Assembly: GCA_028288405.1 (NCBI GenBank) | Contig: JAQBNS010000012.1 | Location: forward strand, 1 to 60,854 | Length of the DNA: 60,854 nt | DNA from: Chitinophagaceae bacterium | GTDB lineage: Bacteria; Bacteroidota; Bacteroidia; Cytophagales; Cytophagaceae | Direction: 5' to 3' | In this document: piece by piece, positions 44,655 to 53,900 of the stretch | Position numbering within the stretch: the first letter of the stretch is position 1 | Layout: each line of letters starts with the position of its first letter | Notes under the pieces: generated by a model | What the model was told of the DNA's origin: nothing | Database searches by the model: none | The model's input: the letters and a program-made list of their open reading frames with translations, nothing else | Translations under genes and position numbers: made by a program

Positions 44655-45281
44655 TTATTTAGACATGTATTCACTTACACTTTCCAATGTAGCTTTCATT
44701 GCTTTTTTCTTTTGGTTCCAGTCTGCAGGACAAACTTCACCGTGTTCTTCTACGTGTTGCAATGCTTCTACCATTCTTACCGCTTCATCGATGTTACGAC
44801 CTAGTGGAAGATCATTGATCACTTCGTGACGTACAACACCTGCTTTGTCAATCAGGAAGGTGCCACGGAATGCGATAGGGTTGCCTTTGAAAATCAAGTT
44901 ACCGTTATCGTCTACATCGTACTCACCACCCAATACACCAAAGTTTGCAGCAATTGTTTTAGCAACGTCTGCAACGATAGGGTAGGTAACGCCTTCGATT
45001 CCACCTTTGTTTGCCGGAAGACTTAACCATGCCAGGTGAGAGTTCTCCGTATCAGTAGAACAACCGATGACAGCTGTGTTCAATGCTTCAAATGCTTTTA
45101 AACGTTCTTGAAACGCTACCAATTCAGTTGGACAAACGAAGGTGAAATCTTTCGGATAGAAGAAAAATACGACATATTTTTTTCCAAGAAATTGGTCAAG
45201 AGAGAAGTTCTCAACGATTTGGTTTCCGTTTACAACAGCGGGTGCGCTGAAAGAAGGGGCTTTTTTTCCTACAAGAGCCAT
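44655..45281 (-). CDS. 2-Cys peroxiredoxin (AhpC/Prx1 type)
   Basis: The enzyme reduces hydrogen peroxide and organic peroxides. In the 208 residues the peroxidatic cysteine is in FYPKDFTFVCPTELVAF (Cys50) and the resolving cysteine in EVCPADW (about 184). This is a typical 2-Cys peroxiredoxin of the Prx1 branch with C-terminal helix ending SVSEYMSK. It lies 21 bp downstream of a PerR-like regulator on the same strand, so the pair is probably one peroxide-induced unit. Confidence 0.95.
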   Translation of the reverse strand: MALVGKKAPSFSAPAVVNGNQIVENFSLDQFLGKKYVVFFFYPKDFTFVCPTELVAFQERLKAFEALNTAVIGCSTDTENSHLAWLSLPANKGGIEGVTYPIVADVAKTIAANFGVLGGEYDVDDNGNLIFKGNPIAFRGTFLIDKAGVVRHEVINDLPLGRNIDEAVRMVEALQHVEEHGEVCPADWNQKKKAMKATLESVSEYMSK

Positions 45282-45302
45282 AATGAAATTGTTTTAGAGG
45301 GT

Positions 45303-45743
45303 TTAAAATTTGTTGATTGTAATTGTTTTGGAGGCATCTATTTTTCGACCGCGAATTTGTATGGATATATTCGTGATTTCAAGATTCTCAATATTCTTTT
45401 GAGCGAGATGTGCTTTTAATAAGGCTTCAATTTGTTGATCATCGAAGTCAATGATTTCATTTGTTTCTTCAATAACAATGTGATGGTGTTCTTCTGTCTT
45501 TCCATCGTATCGGTAGGTGCCTTCAACTGTAGAAACTTTATCTGCCAATTGGTATTCAACCAGTGTTTCTAACGTTTTGTGAACGGTAGCCAAAGAAATA
45601 GTAGGATGTGCGATCTTAATCTGCTCGTATATAGTCTCCGCAGTAGGATGGCTGTGCTCGTTCATTAACGTATCATAGATAATGATGCGTTGAGGAGTCG
45701 CTTTCAGTCCTTTTTCGGCTAATATTTCCCAGGTTGTTTGAAT
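45303..45743 (-). CDS. Fur-family peroxide-type regulator (PerR-like), no standard start codon
   Basis: The first ATG (45665) would begin at MNEHSHPTAETIY and remove the first DNA-binding helices. The frame upstream is open and coding: WEILAEKGLKATPQRIIIYDTL, in part, is the normal Fur-family N-terminus. The only stop before it is TAA at 45758-45756, and no ATG, GTG or TTG lies between, so I place the start at the ATT at 45743 (146 residues), with a rare start or a sequence error as the alternatives. The metal-binding HHH is present, but there are no cysteines at all, so the structural CxxC zinc sites are missing. The neighbouring PerR box and peroxiredoxin gene point to peroxide response. 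Confidence 0.85.
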   Translation of the reverse strand: MQTTWEILAEKGLKATPQRIIIYDTLMNEHSHPTAETIYEQIKIAHPTISLATVHKTLETLVEYQLADKVSTVEGTYRYDGKTEEHHHIVIEETNEIIDFDDQQIEALLKAHLAQKNIENLEITNISIQIRGRKIDASKTITINKF

Positions 45744-45776
45744 AAGAGTAGTTCTTTAAGGATTATTATTACTAGG

Positions 45777-45791
45777 TGATAATAATTATTA
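45777..45791. promoter_or_regulatory. PerR/Fur box upstream of the PerR-like gene
   Basis: TGATAATAATTATTA is a 7-1-7 inverted repeat matching TGATAATnATTATCA at all but one position and the Bacillus PerR box TTATAATnATTATAA at 12 of 14. It lies about 34 bp upstream of the proposed start, as expected for autoregulation of perR and its peroxiredoxin. Confidence 0.7.
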
Positions 45792-45854
45792 TATAAAGGT
45801 CAAAAAAAAACTCCGAAGAGTCAAGTAAATAGCGATTATAATCTCTCAATCGGC

Positions 45855-46055
45855 TTATAAGCCTATAAAATACCATTTGTTAAGCATTTGAACGACCAGA
45901 GGAGCAGCTTCTACCATATCTGCTTTAGAAATGTAGCTGAAAACAACAGAAACCGATTCGTGGCTTTTTGCAAGCCAAGCGGTAGCAAAAAGACAAATGT
46001 ATAAAAGCGATATTCTGGCTATAAAAGGTTTGTTATCCGTAAACTTGTTTTCCAT
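45855..46055 (-). CDS. Possible small membrane protein
   Basis: A 66-codon frame with ATG start encodes a basic N-terminus, one hydrophobic segment (about residues 13-29, ARISLLYICLFATAWLA) and a short tail. It fills the space between the PerR box and the phosphatase gene. Nothing in it is recognised; it may be a real small protein or chance. Confidence 0.35.
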   Translation of the reverse strand: MENKFTDNKPFIARISLLYICLFATAWLAKSHESVSVVFSYISKADMVEAAPLVVQMLNKWYFIGL

Positions 46056-46188
46056 ATCGAAACAATAGCTTTGAAAGTAGATACAAAAAAGTAAAAAATG
46101 GTAAACGTCTTTTTTAAGAAAGTTTAGATATATTTTCTACTTGTTTGATATATACGCTCAAACGCCGAAAAGAGTTTTTTATAATTTT

Positions 46189-46668
46189 ATGAAGGTACAA
46201 AGAATACTGTTGGTCTGCCTTGGAAACATCTGCAGATCGCCCATGGCAGAAGGAATTTTGGCTCATTTAGTGAAAGAAAGAGGATTAATCCAATCTATTG
46301 AATTAGACTCTGCCGGAACAGGAGCCTATCATATAGGGAGTAATCCTGATGTGAGAGCACAGGAAGTCTGCTTGTCTCATGGCGTTACTCTTCAACATAA
46401 AGCTCGCCAGGTCAAGCGTACAGACTTTGATGCGTTTGATTATATCTTAGCGATGGATGATAATAATTACGAGGCATTAAAAAAAATAGCGCCGCATGAA
46501 CACTTGTTTTTGATGCGCTCTTTCGACGCTACAGCTCAAGACGATCTCAATGTGCCCGATCCTTACTACGGTGGCATCGAAGGTTTCAATGAAGTGTATA
46601 ATATGCTGCATCGTGCGGCAAATGGTTTATTGGATCATATAATAGAAGAAGAAAAGAAAAATAGATAA
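46189..46668 (+). CDS. Low-molecular-weight protein-tyrosine phosphatase
   Basis: The active-site loop CX5R appears as VCLGNICRSPMAEG (about residues 9-22) and the general-acid aspartate in VPDPYYGG (about 123). The start at 46189 (MKVQRILLV) gives 159 residues, the usual length; a TTG at 46141 would add 16 unlikely residues. Family members dephosphorylate tyrosine-phosphorylated proteins or, in some cases, arginine. No tyrosine kinase is nearby. Confidence 0.95.
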   Translation: MKVQRILLVCLGNICRSPMAEGILAHLVKERGLIQSIELDSAGTGAYHIGSNPDVRAQEVCLSHGVTLQHKARQVKRTDFDAFDYILAMDDNNYEALKKIAPHEHLFLMRSFDATAQDDLNVPDPYYGGIEGFNEVYNMLHRAANGLLDHIIEEEKKNR

Positions 46669-46683
46669 ATAGGAAGAATGAAT

Positions 46684-46797
46684 TGCGTGAGGGATAGTAG
46701 CGAAAAGCCCACAGCGAGGCACAAGGTTATTTATAGACTAAGGATCGCTTCGAGCGAGGACTTGTAGCGGATAGCCCGACCCGCAGGGGCACGCCCG
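46684..46797 (+). repeat. Structured interspersed element, copy 3
   Basis: Opens GCGTGAGGGATAGTAGCG and closes TGTAGCGGATAGCCCGACCC...GGGGCACGCCC. An internal hairpin GGATCGCTTCGAGCGA lies in the middle. Matches copy 2 (10155-10276) in both halves. Confidence 0.88.
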
Positions 46798-46900
46798 ATT
46801 ATAAGAAATTCATTTTAATTACGATGCTTTTATAGACACGTTACCTTGTTTATGGTATATATGATCAGTTTTATAAATGATGATTAAATTCTTGTACCAT

Positions 46901-47050
46901 CCTTTTTCTTTTCTTTTGCTCGCCCAAAATAAAAGAAACAAAGAAAAAGGCGCCACGAAAACCAATTAAAGAAGACATGTGTTTCCTTTAAACAACATGT
47001 AGTTAATTCCAACCGATGTCTTCTTTAATTCGCTCTTTTCGTGGACGCCT
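46901..47050. repeat. Nested hairpin element
   Basis: CCTTTTTCTTTT (46901-46912) pairs with CAAAGAAAAAGG (46939-46950). Overlapping its right arm, AGGCG-CCACGAAAA and AATTAAAGAAGACAT pair with ATGTCTTCTTTAATT and TTTTCGTGG-ACGCCT at 47016-47050, giving an imperfect stem of about 30 bp. Confidence 0.75.
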
Positions 47051-47127
47051 GCCGCACCAGGCTTTAAGATTTTAATAGACTATTATATGCAATAGTTATT
47101 GACTCTAATTTCCAATGAATAAAAAAT

Positions 47128-47409
47128 CTATTGCGAAGAATAATGGCGGCGTATTTCCGCTTTTTGTTTTAATCGTATAATAATTAAATCAGTAAGCCGA
47201 CCAGCCACATCATTGGACTGTTCGGACTGTTGAAAAGCATCTTTGACTAAATTCTCTTTGACATCGATGCGGTACAACAATTGAAAAAGTTGTTGCACGT
47301 CGCGTGCCAATAGTTCAGCAACACCTTGATGGATGATACCGTAAATGGCTTCCTCATTCCACGAAGTAGTTGTGTCCAAGGCATTAATTTTAGAAAGCAG
47401 ATCGTTCAT
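47128..47409 (-). CDS. Conserved small cytoplasmic protein of unknown function
   Basis: The 93 residues are predicted all-alpha, without signal or membrane segment. The middle RDVQQLFQLLYRIDVKE and the end LTDLIIIRLKQKAEIRRHY resemble a small family I recall from Bacteroidota genomes without known function. It is divergent from the outer-membrane barrel gene with only 13 bp between the starts, so the two must share overlapping control sequences. Confidence 0.75.
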   Translation of the reverse strand: MNDLLSKINALDTTTSWNEEAIYGIIHQGVAELLARDVQQLFQLLYRIDVKENLVKDAFQQSEQSNDVAGRLTDLIIIRLKQKAEIRRHYSSQ

Positions 47410-47422
47410 ACAATTATAAATT

Positions 47423-48052
47423 ATGGTATCTCATCTTCTTAGTGTTGGCAAAGGCAAATTAAAGGTTATTCTGATCACTTGTGCATTATTACTTTGCTAT
47501 GAAGTGCAGGCGCAATCATTCAAAGGAATCATCACCGGCGGAGCAAATGCCTGTCAGATCGATGGCGATAAACTGAGCGGTTTTCATAAGCCCGGCTACA
47601 TGCTCGGTTTAGGTGTGGAGCGCTCTATTTATAAGCGCTGGTCTGTTTTATTAGGTATTGAGTTTATGGAAAAAGGAAGCCGTACTTCGCCCAAAGACTC
47701 TGTGTTGTACTTCAAATGGAAAATGCAGTACATCGATATTCCTTTGGTCTTGTCTTTCGAGGCTCATCAGCGTTTTCGTTTTCAACTAGGCATCACACCA
47801 TCACTATTGGTCAACGAAAAAATAGATGTGGGCAACGGTTATCAAACGCCTGCTTTCAAAGATGACTTGTTGAATGTGTTGATTGCTCCTGCCGTAGAAT
47901 TCTTTCCTATGGATAATGTTTCGTTAGTGATGCGTTATCAGTATTCTCTGGTCCGCTTCAATAGCCAGGTCTCCAATACCACACCAAAGTTTCATAATCT
48001 GATTACGGTGGGCTTGCGGTTTTATTTCGGCGGAAAAAATACCGAGCAATAA
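47423..48052 (+). CDS. Outer-membrane beta-barrel protein, PorT-like family
   Basis: The 209 residues start with a signal peptide (LKVILITCALLLCYEVQAQ, cleavage about residue 31). The mature protein alternates amphipathic strands (KGIITGGANACQIDGDK, GYMLGLGVERSIYKRW, VLLGIEFMEKGS) and ends in LITVGLRFYFGGK, the pattern of the OMP_b-brl_2/PorT-like eight-strand barrels. Function is unknown. Confidence 0.85.
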   Translation: MVSHLLSVGKGKLKVILITCALLLCYEVQAQSFKGIITGGANACQIDGDKLSGFHKPGYMLGLGVERSIYKRWSVLLGIEFMEKGSRTSPKDSVLYFKWKMQYIDIPLVLSFEAHQRFRFQLGITPSLLVNEKIDVGNGYQTPAFKDDLLNVLIAPAVEFFPMDNVSLVMRYQYSLVRFNSQVSNTTPKFHNLITVGLRFYFGGKNTEQ

Positions 48053-48078
48053 AAAAGGAGCGTCAAGCTCCTTTTTTA
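48051..48078. terminator. Terminator between convergent genes
   Basis: AAAAAAGGAGC / GCTCCTTTTTT with loop GTCAA, directly after the barrel-protein stop and 8 bp from the DUF5606 stop. Confidence 0.92.
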
Positions 48079-48084
48079 TTGTAT

Positions 48085-48615
48085 TTACTTCGCTGCCTTT
48101 TTCGCCGCCGCTTTTTTCTTGGCTGCGGGTTTTTCCGCTGCTTCTGTTTCTTCTACTTCAGCCTTTTCTGTTTTTTCTTTTTTAGCTTCTTTCTTTTCCT
48201 CTTTCTTCTCTTCTTTCTTTGCAGAAAGTAATTCAGGATAAGCTGCATGAAGAATAGAATACCAGGTTACGAGTTTCTTAATGTCAGAAACATATACTCT
48301 GCTGTCATCATATTCAGGCAATACGCCGCTCAAGAATGTTTTCAGCTCTTGTGGTTCCGATTTCGGACCGACAGGCAGATTATCGTCAAACTTAGATTTG
48401 ATCGATTGTAAAACAACTTCTAACGGCTTAGAACCATCAGCATCTGTCGTGTAGATAGAAATCTCATTCAAGATAGATACGCGGTCATTACCGTTCGCTA
48501 CCAGGCGAGTCTTATTACTGTCTATGCTTTCCAGAATTACTCCGGTGCGGGTAGGTTGTACTATTCTAAAGAGTCCACCACGTCCTGTAACTGCTGCAAT
48601 TTCTCTTAATTCCAT
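48085..48615 (-). CDS. DUF5606-family protein with lysine/alanine-rich tail
   Basis: The start at 48615 gives MELREIAAVTGRGGLFRIV, the typical beginning of this Bacteroidota family; an ATG at 48651 would add 12 poor residues. The folded part covers about residues 1-135. The last 45 residues are almost only K, E and A and end in KKAAAKKAAK, like histone-H1-type tails. The family function is unknown; nucleic-acid binding by the tail is an inference. Confidence 0.88.
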   Translation of the reverse strand: MELREIAAVTGRGGLFRIVQPTRTGVILESIDSNKTRLVANGNDRVSILNEISIYTTDADGSKPLEVVLQSIKSKFDDNLPVGPKSEPQELKTFLSGVLPEYDDSRVYVSDIKKLVTWYSILHAAYPELLSAKKEEKKEEKKEAKKEKTEKAEVEETEAAEKPAAKKKAAAKKAAK

Positions 48616-48653
48616 GAAAATAGATGTATTTATAAATTTTTGTTGATACAATA

Positions 48654-49031
48654 TTATAGTCTGTAGTAGACCGATACGTTTTGTCTGGTGCTAAATCCGG
48701 AAGCTTTGAATTTCATCAGCTTTACTACACGAAGTGCTTCTTCGCCACATCCGCCGCCTATGTTCTTTACCACTTTGGCATTGGTTGCTTTACCATCTGC
48801 AGTCAGGTCAATAGTGAGGATTACTTCTCCTTGTATACGATTACGCTTCGCATTAACAGGGTATACAATGTGATCGCTGATGAACTTGTAAAAGGCATCC
48901 TTACCGCCTTCGTAATATTCAGCTACAGGTACTACCTTGCCTTCAGGAGGTCCATAATAAGGGGCAGTTTGTGCTGAGGCGTGAAGAGTTACCCAAACAG
49001 TACACACGAACAGAAGAATCAATTTTTTCAT
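48654..49031 (-). CDS. Exported TonB C-terminal-domain protein
   Basis: With the start at 49031 (MKKLILLFVC) the protein has 125 residues with a signal peptide ending HASAQ. The rest is a TonB_C domain: YPVNAKRNRIQGEVILTIDL, then KVVKNIGGGCGEEALRVVKLM. It lacks the N-terminal anchor and proline-rich arm of true TonB, so it is a periplasmic or secreted stand-alone domain whose role is unclear. Confidence 0.82.
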   Translation of the reverse strand: MKKLILLFVCTVWVTLHASAQTAPYYGPPEGKVVPVAEYYEGGKDAFYKFISDHIVYPVNAKRNRIQGEVILTIDLTADGKATNAKVVKNIGGGCGEEALRVVKLMKFKASGFSTRQNVSVYYRL

Positions 49032-49085
49032 AATAGAGCGGTTTACAGAATACAATAATAAGACATTAAGAAAATATACTCAAAT

Positions 49086-49697
49086 TTATTCTTGTTCCAT
49101 ATAATTTGAGCGCGCAATTTCAATCAATTCGATCAATCCATCCCTTCCCATTCCTGACACAGAAGAGGTTATGATATGTGAAGGAAATACTTCCCAAGAT
49201 GTTTTAAGCACTTTCCAGTACTCTCCGATCAACTTTTCAGTCGCATTTTTGGATTGTTTATCAGCTTTGGTGAAAGCAATCGTAAAGGATAGTCCGTTTT
49301 CTCCCAGCCAATTGATGAATTCTATATCTGAATTTTGCGGGGGAATTCTGGAATCAATCAACAACATCACCATGGCTAGATTCTCACGATGGCGCAGGTA
49401 ATCCTTGGTCATTTTATCCCACTTCTCACGACTTGTTTTTGAAACTTTCGCAAACCCATAACCCGGTAAGTCAGCTAGAATCCATGATTTGCTGACTTCA
49501 AATAAATTGATCAATTGCGTTTTTCCAGGAGTAGAAGAAGTCTTTGCCAATTGCTTATAACCTGTCAGATTATTGATCAAAGAAGATTTTCCCACATTTG
49601 ATCGTCCGATAAATGCAAATTCAGGCATCCTGCTTTCAGGACATTTGGTGAAAGCGGGATAGCTTCCGATAAACAAAGACGGTAATTGACCGGTCAT
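49086..49697 (-). CDS. engB: Ribosome biogenesis GTPase EngB (YsxC/YihA)
   Basis: EngB helps assemble the large ribosomal subunit. In the 203 residues G1 is FIGRSNVGKSSLIN (about 30-43), G2 region SSTPGKTQ, G3 LADLPGYGFAKVS (about 76), G4 TKADK (about 141) and G5 SSVSGMG (about 178). All is typical for the family. Confidence 0.96.
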   Translation of the reverse strand: MTGQLPSLFIGSYPAFTKCPESRMPEFAFIGRSNVGKSSLINNLTGYKQLAKTSSTPGKTQLINLFEVSKSWILADLPGYGFAKVSKTSREKWDKMTKDYLRHRENLAMVMLLIDSRIPPQNSDIEFINWLGENGLSFTIAFTKADKQSKNATEKLIGEYWKVLKTSWEVFPSHIITSSVSGMGRDGLIELIEIARSNYMEQE

Positions 49698-49961
49698 GGG
49701 AAATGTATGTGTTTAGCCTCTTGATCAATTTAAAAAGAAGAAGAGTCGTACAATTACGACAAAATCATCGCAAATTAAAACAATTACAGCGAGTATCTTC
49801 TGTGCACTGATCAGATGAAAACGAAGAAAGAATTGGGGAAAACTTTCTCCGTTCTCATTCTCTGCGCTTTTTCTCATAACCTTTCATTGTTCCTGTCGTT
49901 AAAGCTATTGACGAGAGGGGAAGATTTTTTGAGGATTACCTAATTATTAGCTGACGAGATA

Positions 49962-50525
49962 ATGAACAGAACGAGTAGCATGAAGTATGTTTACCAATTG
50001 CATAAAACTATGGTAGACAATAGTCTTATTTTAGTATACGAAGGAGAGTTTACGCAAGAGATTACCAAGTCGGTGCTATTAATGGCAGAGCGTAACCTGG
50101 AGTATATGGAAGAAGAATCCAATACCAAAAAGAAAGTGTTTAATGTGATGGTGGAATGCTTGCAAAATATCTGCAAACACACCGATAAAGTAGCGGAAGA
50201 CAAGCTATGGAACAGCTCTATTTTTATGATTGCTAAAGATCAGGAGTATTACAGCATTGTTTCGGGAAATGCCATTGAAAATTCATTCATCCCTTCTTTG
50301 GAAGAACGATTGGATCAAATCAATTCGCTGGATAAAGAAGGCTTGAAAGTACTCTACAAAGACATGTTGAAAAATTCTCAATTGTCTGAAAAGGGTGGAG
50401 CCGGTTTAGGCTTCGTAGACATCGCCAGAAAATCAGGACAAAAATTAGAATATTCGTTTGAACCCATTAACGATCAGTCCTCCTTTTTTTGTTTCCGAAC
50501 AAAAATCGCCAGAGTGAATGAATAA
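49962..50525 (+). CDS. SiaB-family protein kinase
   Basis: SiaB-type kinases have a GHKL-like ATPase fold and phosphorylate the SiaC protein on threonine. The 187 residues show an N-box-like VMVECLQNICKHT (about 62-74) and the glycine loop KGGAGLGFVDIARKSG (about 144-159), without a histidine-phosphotransfer domain or membrane helix. ATG at 49962 and 49980 are both possible. The SiaC-like gene follows after 26 bp. In Pseudomonas aeruginosa the SiaA phosphatase and SiaD diguanylate cyclase complete the system; neither is in this window. Confidence 0.85.
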   Translation: MNRTSSMKYVYQLHKTMVDNSLILVYEGEFTQEITKSVLLMAERNLEYMEEESNTKKKVFNVMVECLQNICKHTDKVAEDKLWNSSIFMIAKDQEYYSIVSGNAIENSFIPSLEERLDQINSLDKEGLKVLYKDMLKNSQLSEKGGAGLGFVDIARKSGQKLEYSFEPINDQSSFFCFRTKIARVNE

Positions 50526-50551
50526 CATAAACATTAAAAAATAATAGAACC

Positions 50552-50917
50552 ATGGATGCACTATCAATAAAAGCTACAGAAGACACCCCCCATATTAATT
50601 TTGATCCGTCTACAGGTGTATTAGAGATTTCTGGTCGCTCGCTACCGGAGGATGCCGCTGGATTTTATAAGCCGGTATTGGACTGGTTAAAGCAATATGC
50701 TTCTTCTGCTAAAGCAGGTTCTGCCCTGGCAATGAAACTGGAATATTTTAATACCGCTTCTTCCAAGGTAATTCTGGATATATTTAATATCATTGAGAAG
50801 ATTACAGCAGACAAAAAGGTAATCTGGTATTTTGATAAAGACGATGAAGACATGCAGGAAGCCGGGGAGGAATTTTCTGAAATTGTCAATATACCGTTTG
50901 AATATAAAACCTATTAA
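50552..50917 (+). CDS. SiaC-family regulatory phosphoprotein (DUF1987)
   Basis: The 121 residues form a single STAS-like domain. LEYFNTASSKVILDIFNII (about 63-81) is the family core, and its threonine is residue 68, the same number as the threonine phosphorylated in P. aeruginosa SiaC. Phosphorylation state decides which partner SiaC binds. It lies between the SiaB-like kinase (26 bp) and the large ABC gene (16 bp), so all three are probably one operon, which makes the exporter a candidate partner. Confidence 0.87.
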   Translation: MDALSIKATEDTPHINFDPSTGVLEISGRSLPEDAAGFYKPVLDWLKQYASSAKAGSALAMKLEYFNTASSKVILDIFNIIEKITADKKVIWYFDKDDEDMQEAGEEFSEIVNIPFEYKTY

Positions 50918-50933
50918 TGGGCATTAGTCTTCT

Positions 50934-53900
50934 ATGAGTGAGGAAATACTGAAAGCGCTGGCACAACTTTTCGCCATCATCACTAAACAAGGTGACGGTG
51001 TTACGGAGAAGGAAAGACAGTATGTGATCAATAATTTTGCTCAGAGATTAGATAAGGATTCAGTCAACGAATACATCGCTTACTACGATGAACGTGTAGG
51101 CGCTGGTAAAGAAAAAAAACAAAAGAGCGACGGTGGCACTAACGCTCCGGTCAAACTTACATCCGTAAGGGATTCTGTTAAAACCTTAGCCATTTGTAAG
51201 AAAATTAATGAAACGCTGACGCAACCGCAGAAATTTTTTGTACTGCAGGAATTGTTAGAACTCATCTACGCCGATAAAAATTACAACGAGGAAAGAAAAC
51301 AAATCATTTATACTGTCTCTCAAACATTCAATGTAGCAGAGGAAGATTTTCAGGTATTAGAAAAATTTGTACTCTCAGAGGACGGATTAGACCTGAATTC
51401 TGAACATGTGCTGATCATTGGAGAGGAAAAGAAATTTCAAGAAGGAAATAAGTTTGTAAAATTAGATGAGCACAGTAAAGGAACGTTTTTATTCATGCGT
51501 GCTCCAAGTGTTGAAGTGTACCTTTTTCGTTATTTCGCGGAAGAAGAATGCACATTAAACGGGATTAAGACAGAGGCTGGAGATACGGTTTTATTTTCTA
51601 ATGGAAGTACCATCAAGTTGAAATCAGGTGCTACTTTTTTTTATTCTGATATTGTGGCGCACTTCTTAAGCGCTGTTCAAGAAGTTAAACTGTCGTTTAA
51701 CGCCATTGGTATTGAATACCGTTTTTTTAATGATAAAATTGGATTAACAGACATCAACGTATCGGAGGACGCCGGCAAACTCATCGGTATCATGGGCTCC
51801 AGTGGTGCGGGTAAAACTACCTTGCTCAATGTATTGTCCGGCTCTGAAAGACCAAACAAAGGATCGGTTTGTATCAATGGACTCAATATTTATGAAGATA
51901 AAAAAGCAGTAGAAGGTCTCATCGGTTACATCCCTCAGGATGATTTGCTGATAGAGGATCTGACGGTGTTTGAAAACTTATACTATAGCGCTAAGCTATG
52001 TTTTGGTGAGATCTCTCGAAAAGAATTGATTGAAAGGGTCAACAAAACATTGAGTGATCTTGGCTTGGCTCATATCAAAGATTTGAAAGTAGGAGATCCT
52101 CTCAATAAATCAATCAGTGGCGGACAACGTAAACGATTGAATATCGCATTGGAATTGATTCGCGAACCGGCCGTTCTTTTTGTCGATGAACCAACTTCCG
52201 GTTTGTCAAGCAGGGATTCGGAAAATGTAATTGACTTACTGAAAGAGTTAACCTACAAAGGCAAGTTGATTTTTGTTGTGATTCACCAACCTTCATCAGA
52301 CATTTATAAAATGTTTGATAAATTTATTTTATTAGATACCGGAGGCTATCAAATCTTTTATGGCAATCCGATTGAAGCTATTTCTTATTTTAAACAAATG
52401 GCCAGGCAAGCCGATAGCCAAAGTGGCTATTGTGTCACGTGTGGCAATGTGAATCCGGAACAACTGTTTGATATCATAGAAGAACAAGTGGTAAATGAAT
52501 TTGGTGAGTTTACCGGCAAACGGAAAACCAACCCCATGCAATGGTACCACTCGTTCAAAGAGAAATTCTCTTTCAAACCTTTAACGGATTTGTGGAATGT
52601 GCACATCAATGTGCCTAAGAAAACATCACGACTGAAACAGTTTGTGGTGTTTGTGGCGAGAGATGTGAAAGCAAAACTCAGCAATAAGCAGTATGTAGTC
52701 ATCAACTTATTGGAAGCCCCTTTATTGGCATTTGTGTTAGCTTTCATTATCCGATACAACAACACCGCAGAGAATACCGCTTATATCTTTAGGAAAAACG
52801 ATAATATTCCGGCCTTTATTTTGATGTCGATCGTCGTGGCATTGTTCATGGGCTTAAGTGTCAGCGCGGAGGAGATCATCAAAGACAAAAAGATTTTGAA
52901 ACGGGAGCAGTTTTTGAATCTCAGTCGAATGAGTTATTTGTTTTCAAAGGTACTTATTCTATTCGCGTTATCCGCTTTACAAACGGCTTTGTTTGTGGCA
53001 GTTGGAAATTCTATACTGGAAATAAAAGGAATGTTTCTTCCGTATTGGCTGATGTTGTTCTCCGTATCGTGTGGTGCTAATCTTATTGGATTGAATGCTT
53101 CTTCTACTTTCAATTCCGCCATCACAGTATACATCCTCATCCCGATTTTATTGATTCCTCAGATGATATTAAGTGGGGCTATGTTTAGCTTCGATAAGAT
53201 CAATGACACGGTTAAGAATACGGCGAACGTCCCTTTGCTTGCTGATGCCATGATTTCAAGATGGGCCTACGAAGGAATTTCTGTTCACCAGTTCGCAGAG
53301 AATAAATTCAATCAACGTTTTTTTAGCCTGGAGCAAAAAGAACATATCGCGCAGTTCAATACGGTATACGGTATTCCTCATTTGCGATCCGGCCTCGAAC
53401 AGTTGGGTGAAAAGTTGATTAAGAATAAAATTGATAAGAAGGACATCAATTACTATTACAGGCCGGCGGTATTGTTTGTGAGGGATTATGCCAAGTTGCT
53501 AAAGCTTCCTAAACATGAGTATGAGAAATTGGATGTTATTTTTACAGAAGTGAATCAAAACAACATCGAAAAACTACAATATTACTTGGCACAACTGGAT
53601 GAAGTGTTGAATCTATTGTACAACCAGACAGCTATACAAAAAGACAAGTTGGTTACCGCATTGGACAATAAATACGGAGAAGGCTACACCCTTCGATTGA
53701 AGGATGAATACTACAATGAGAATCTTGCAGAGTACGTGCGAAATGTAAACAATGCACAGAAGGCTGATGTCTACAAAGGGCGTTTGATACCTAAGACAGA
53801 ATACATTTATTTCGCTCCCATCTATACACAAGGAGCACTCGACTACAGGACGCACTTCTTCTCTCCTGTGAAAGTTATGTTTAAACATACAGTGCCTACC

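Larger units (their letters stand above)
46669..47127. other. Gene-free region of interspersed elements
   Basis: The 459 bp hold copy 3 of the structured element (46684-46797) and two nested hairpins at 46901-47050. I find no reading frame with protein-like composition and no tRNA or known small RNA. Confidence 0.7.

Noticed and set aside
45108..45419. 103-codon plus-strand frame over the peroxiredoxin/PerR genes
   Set aside because: Antisense shadow of two well-supported minus-strand genes.
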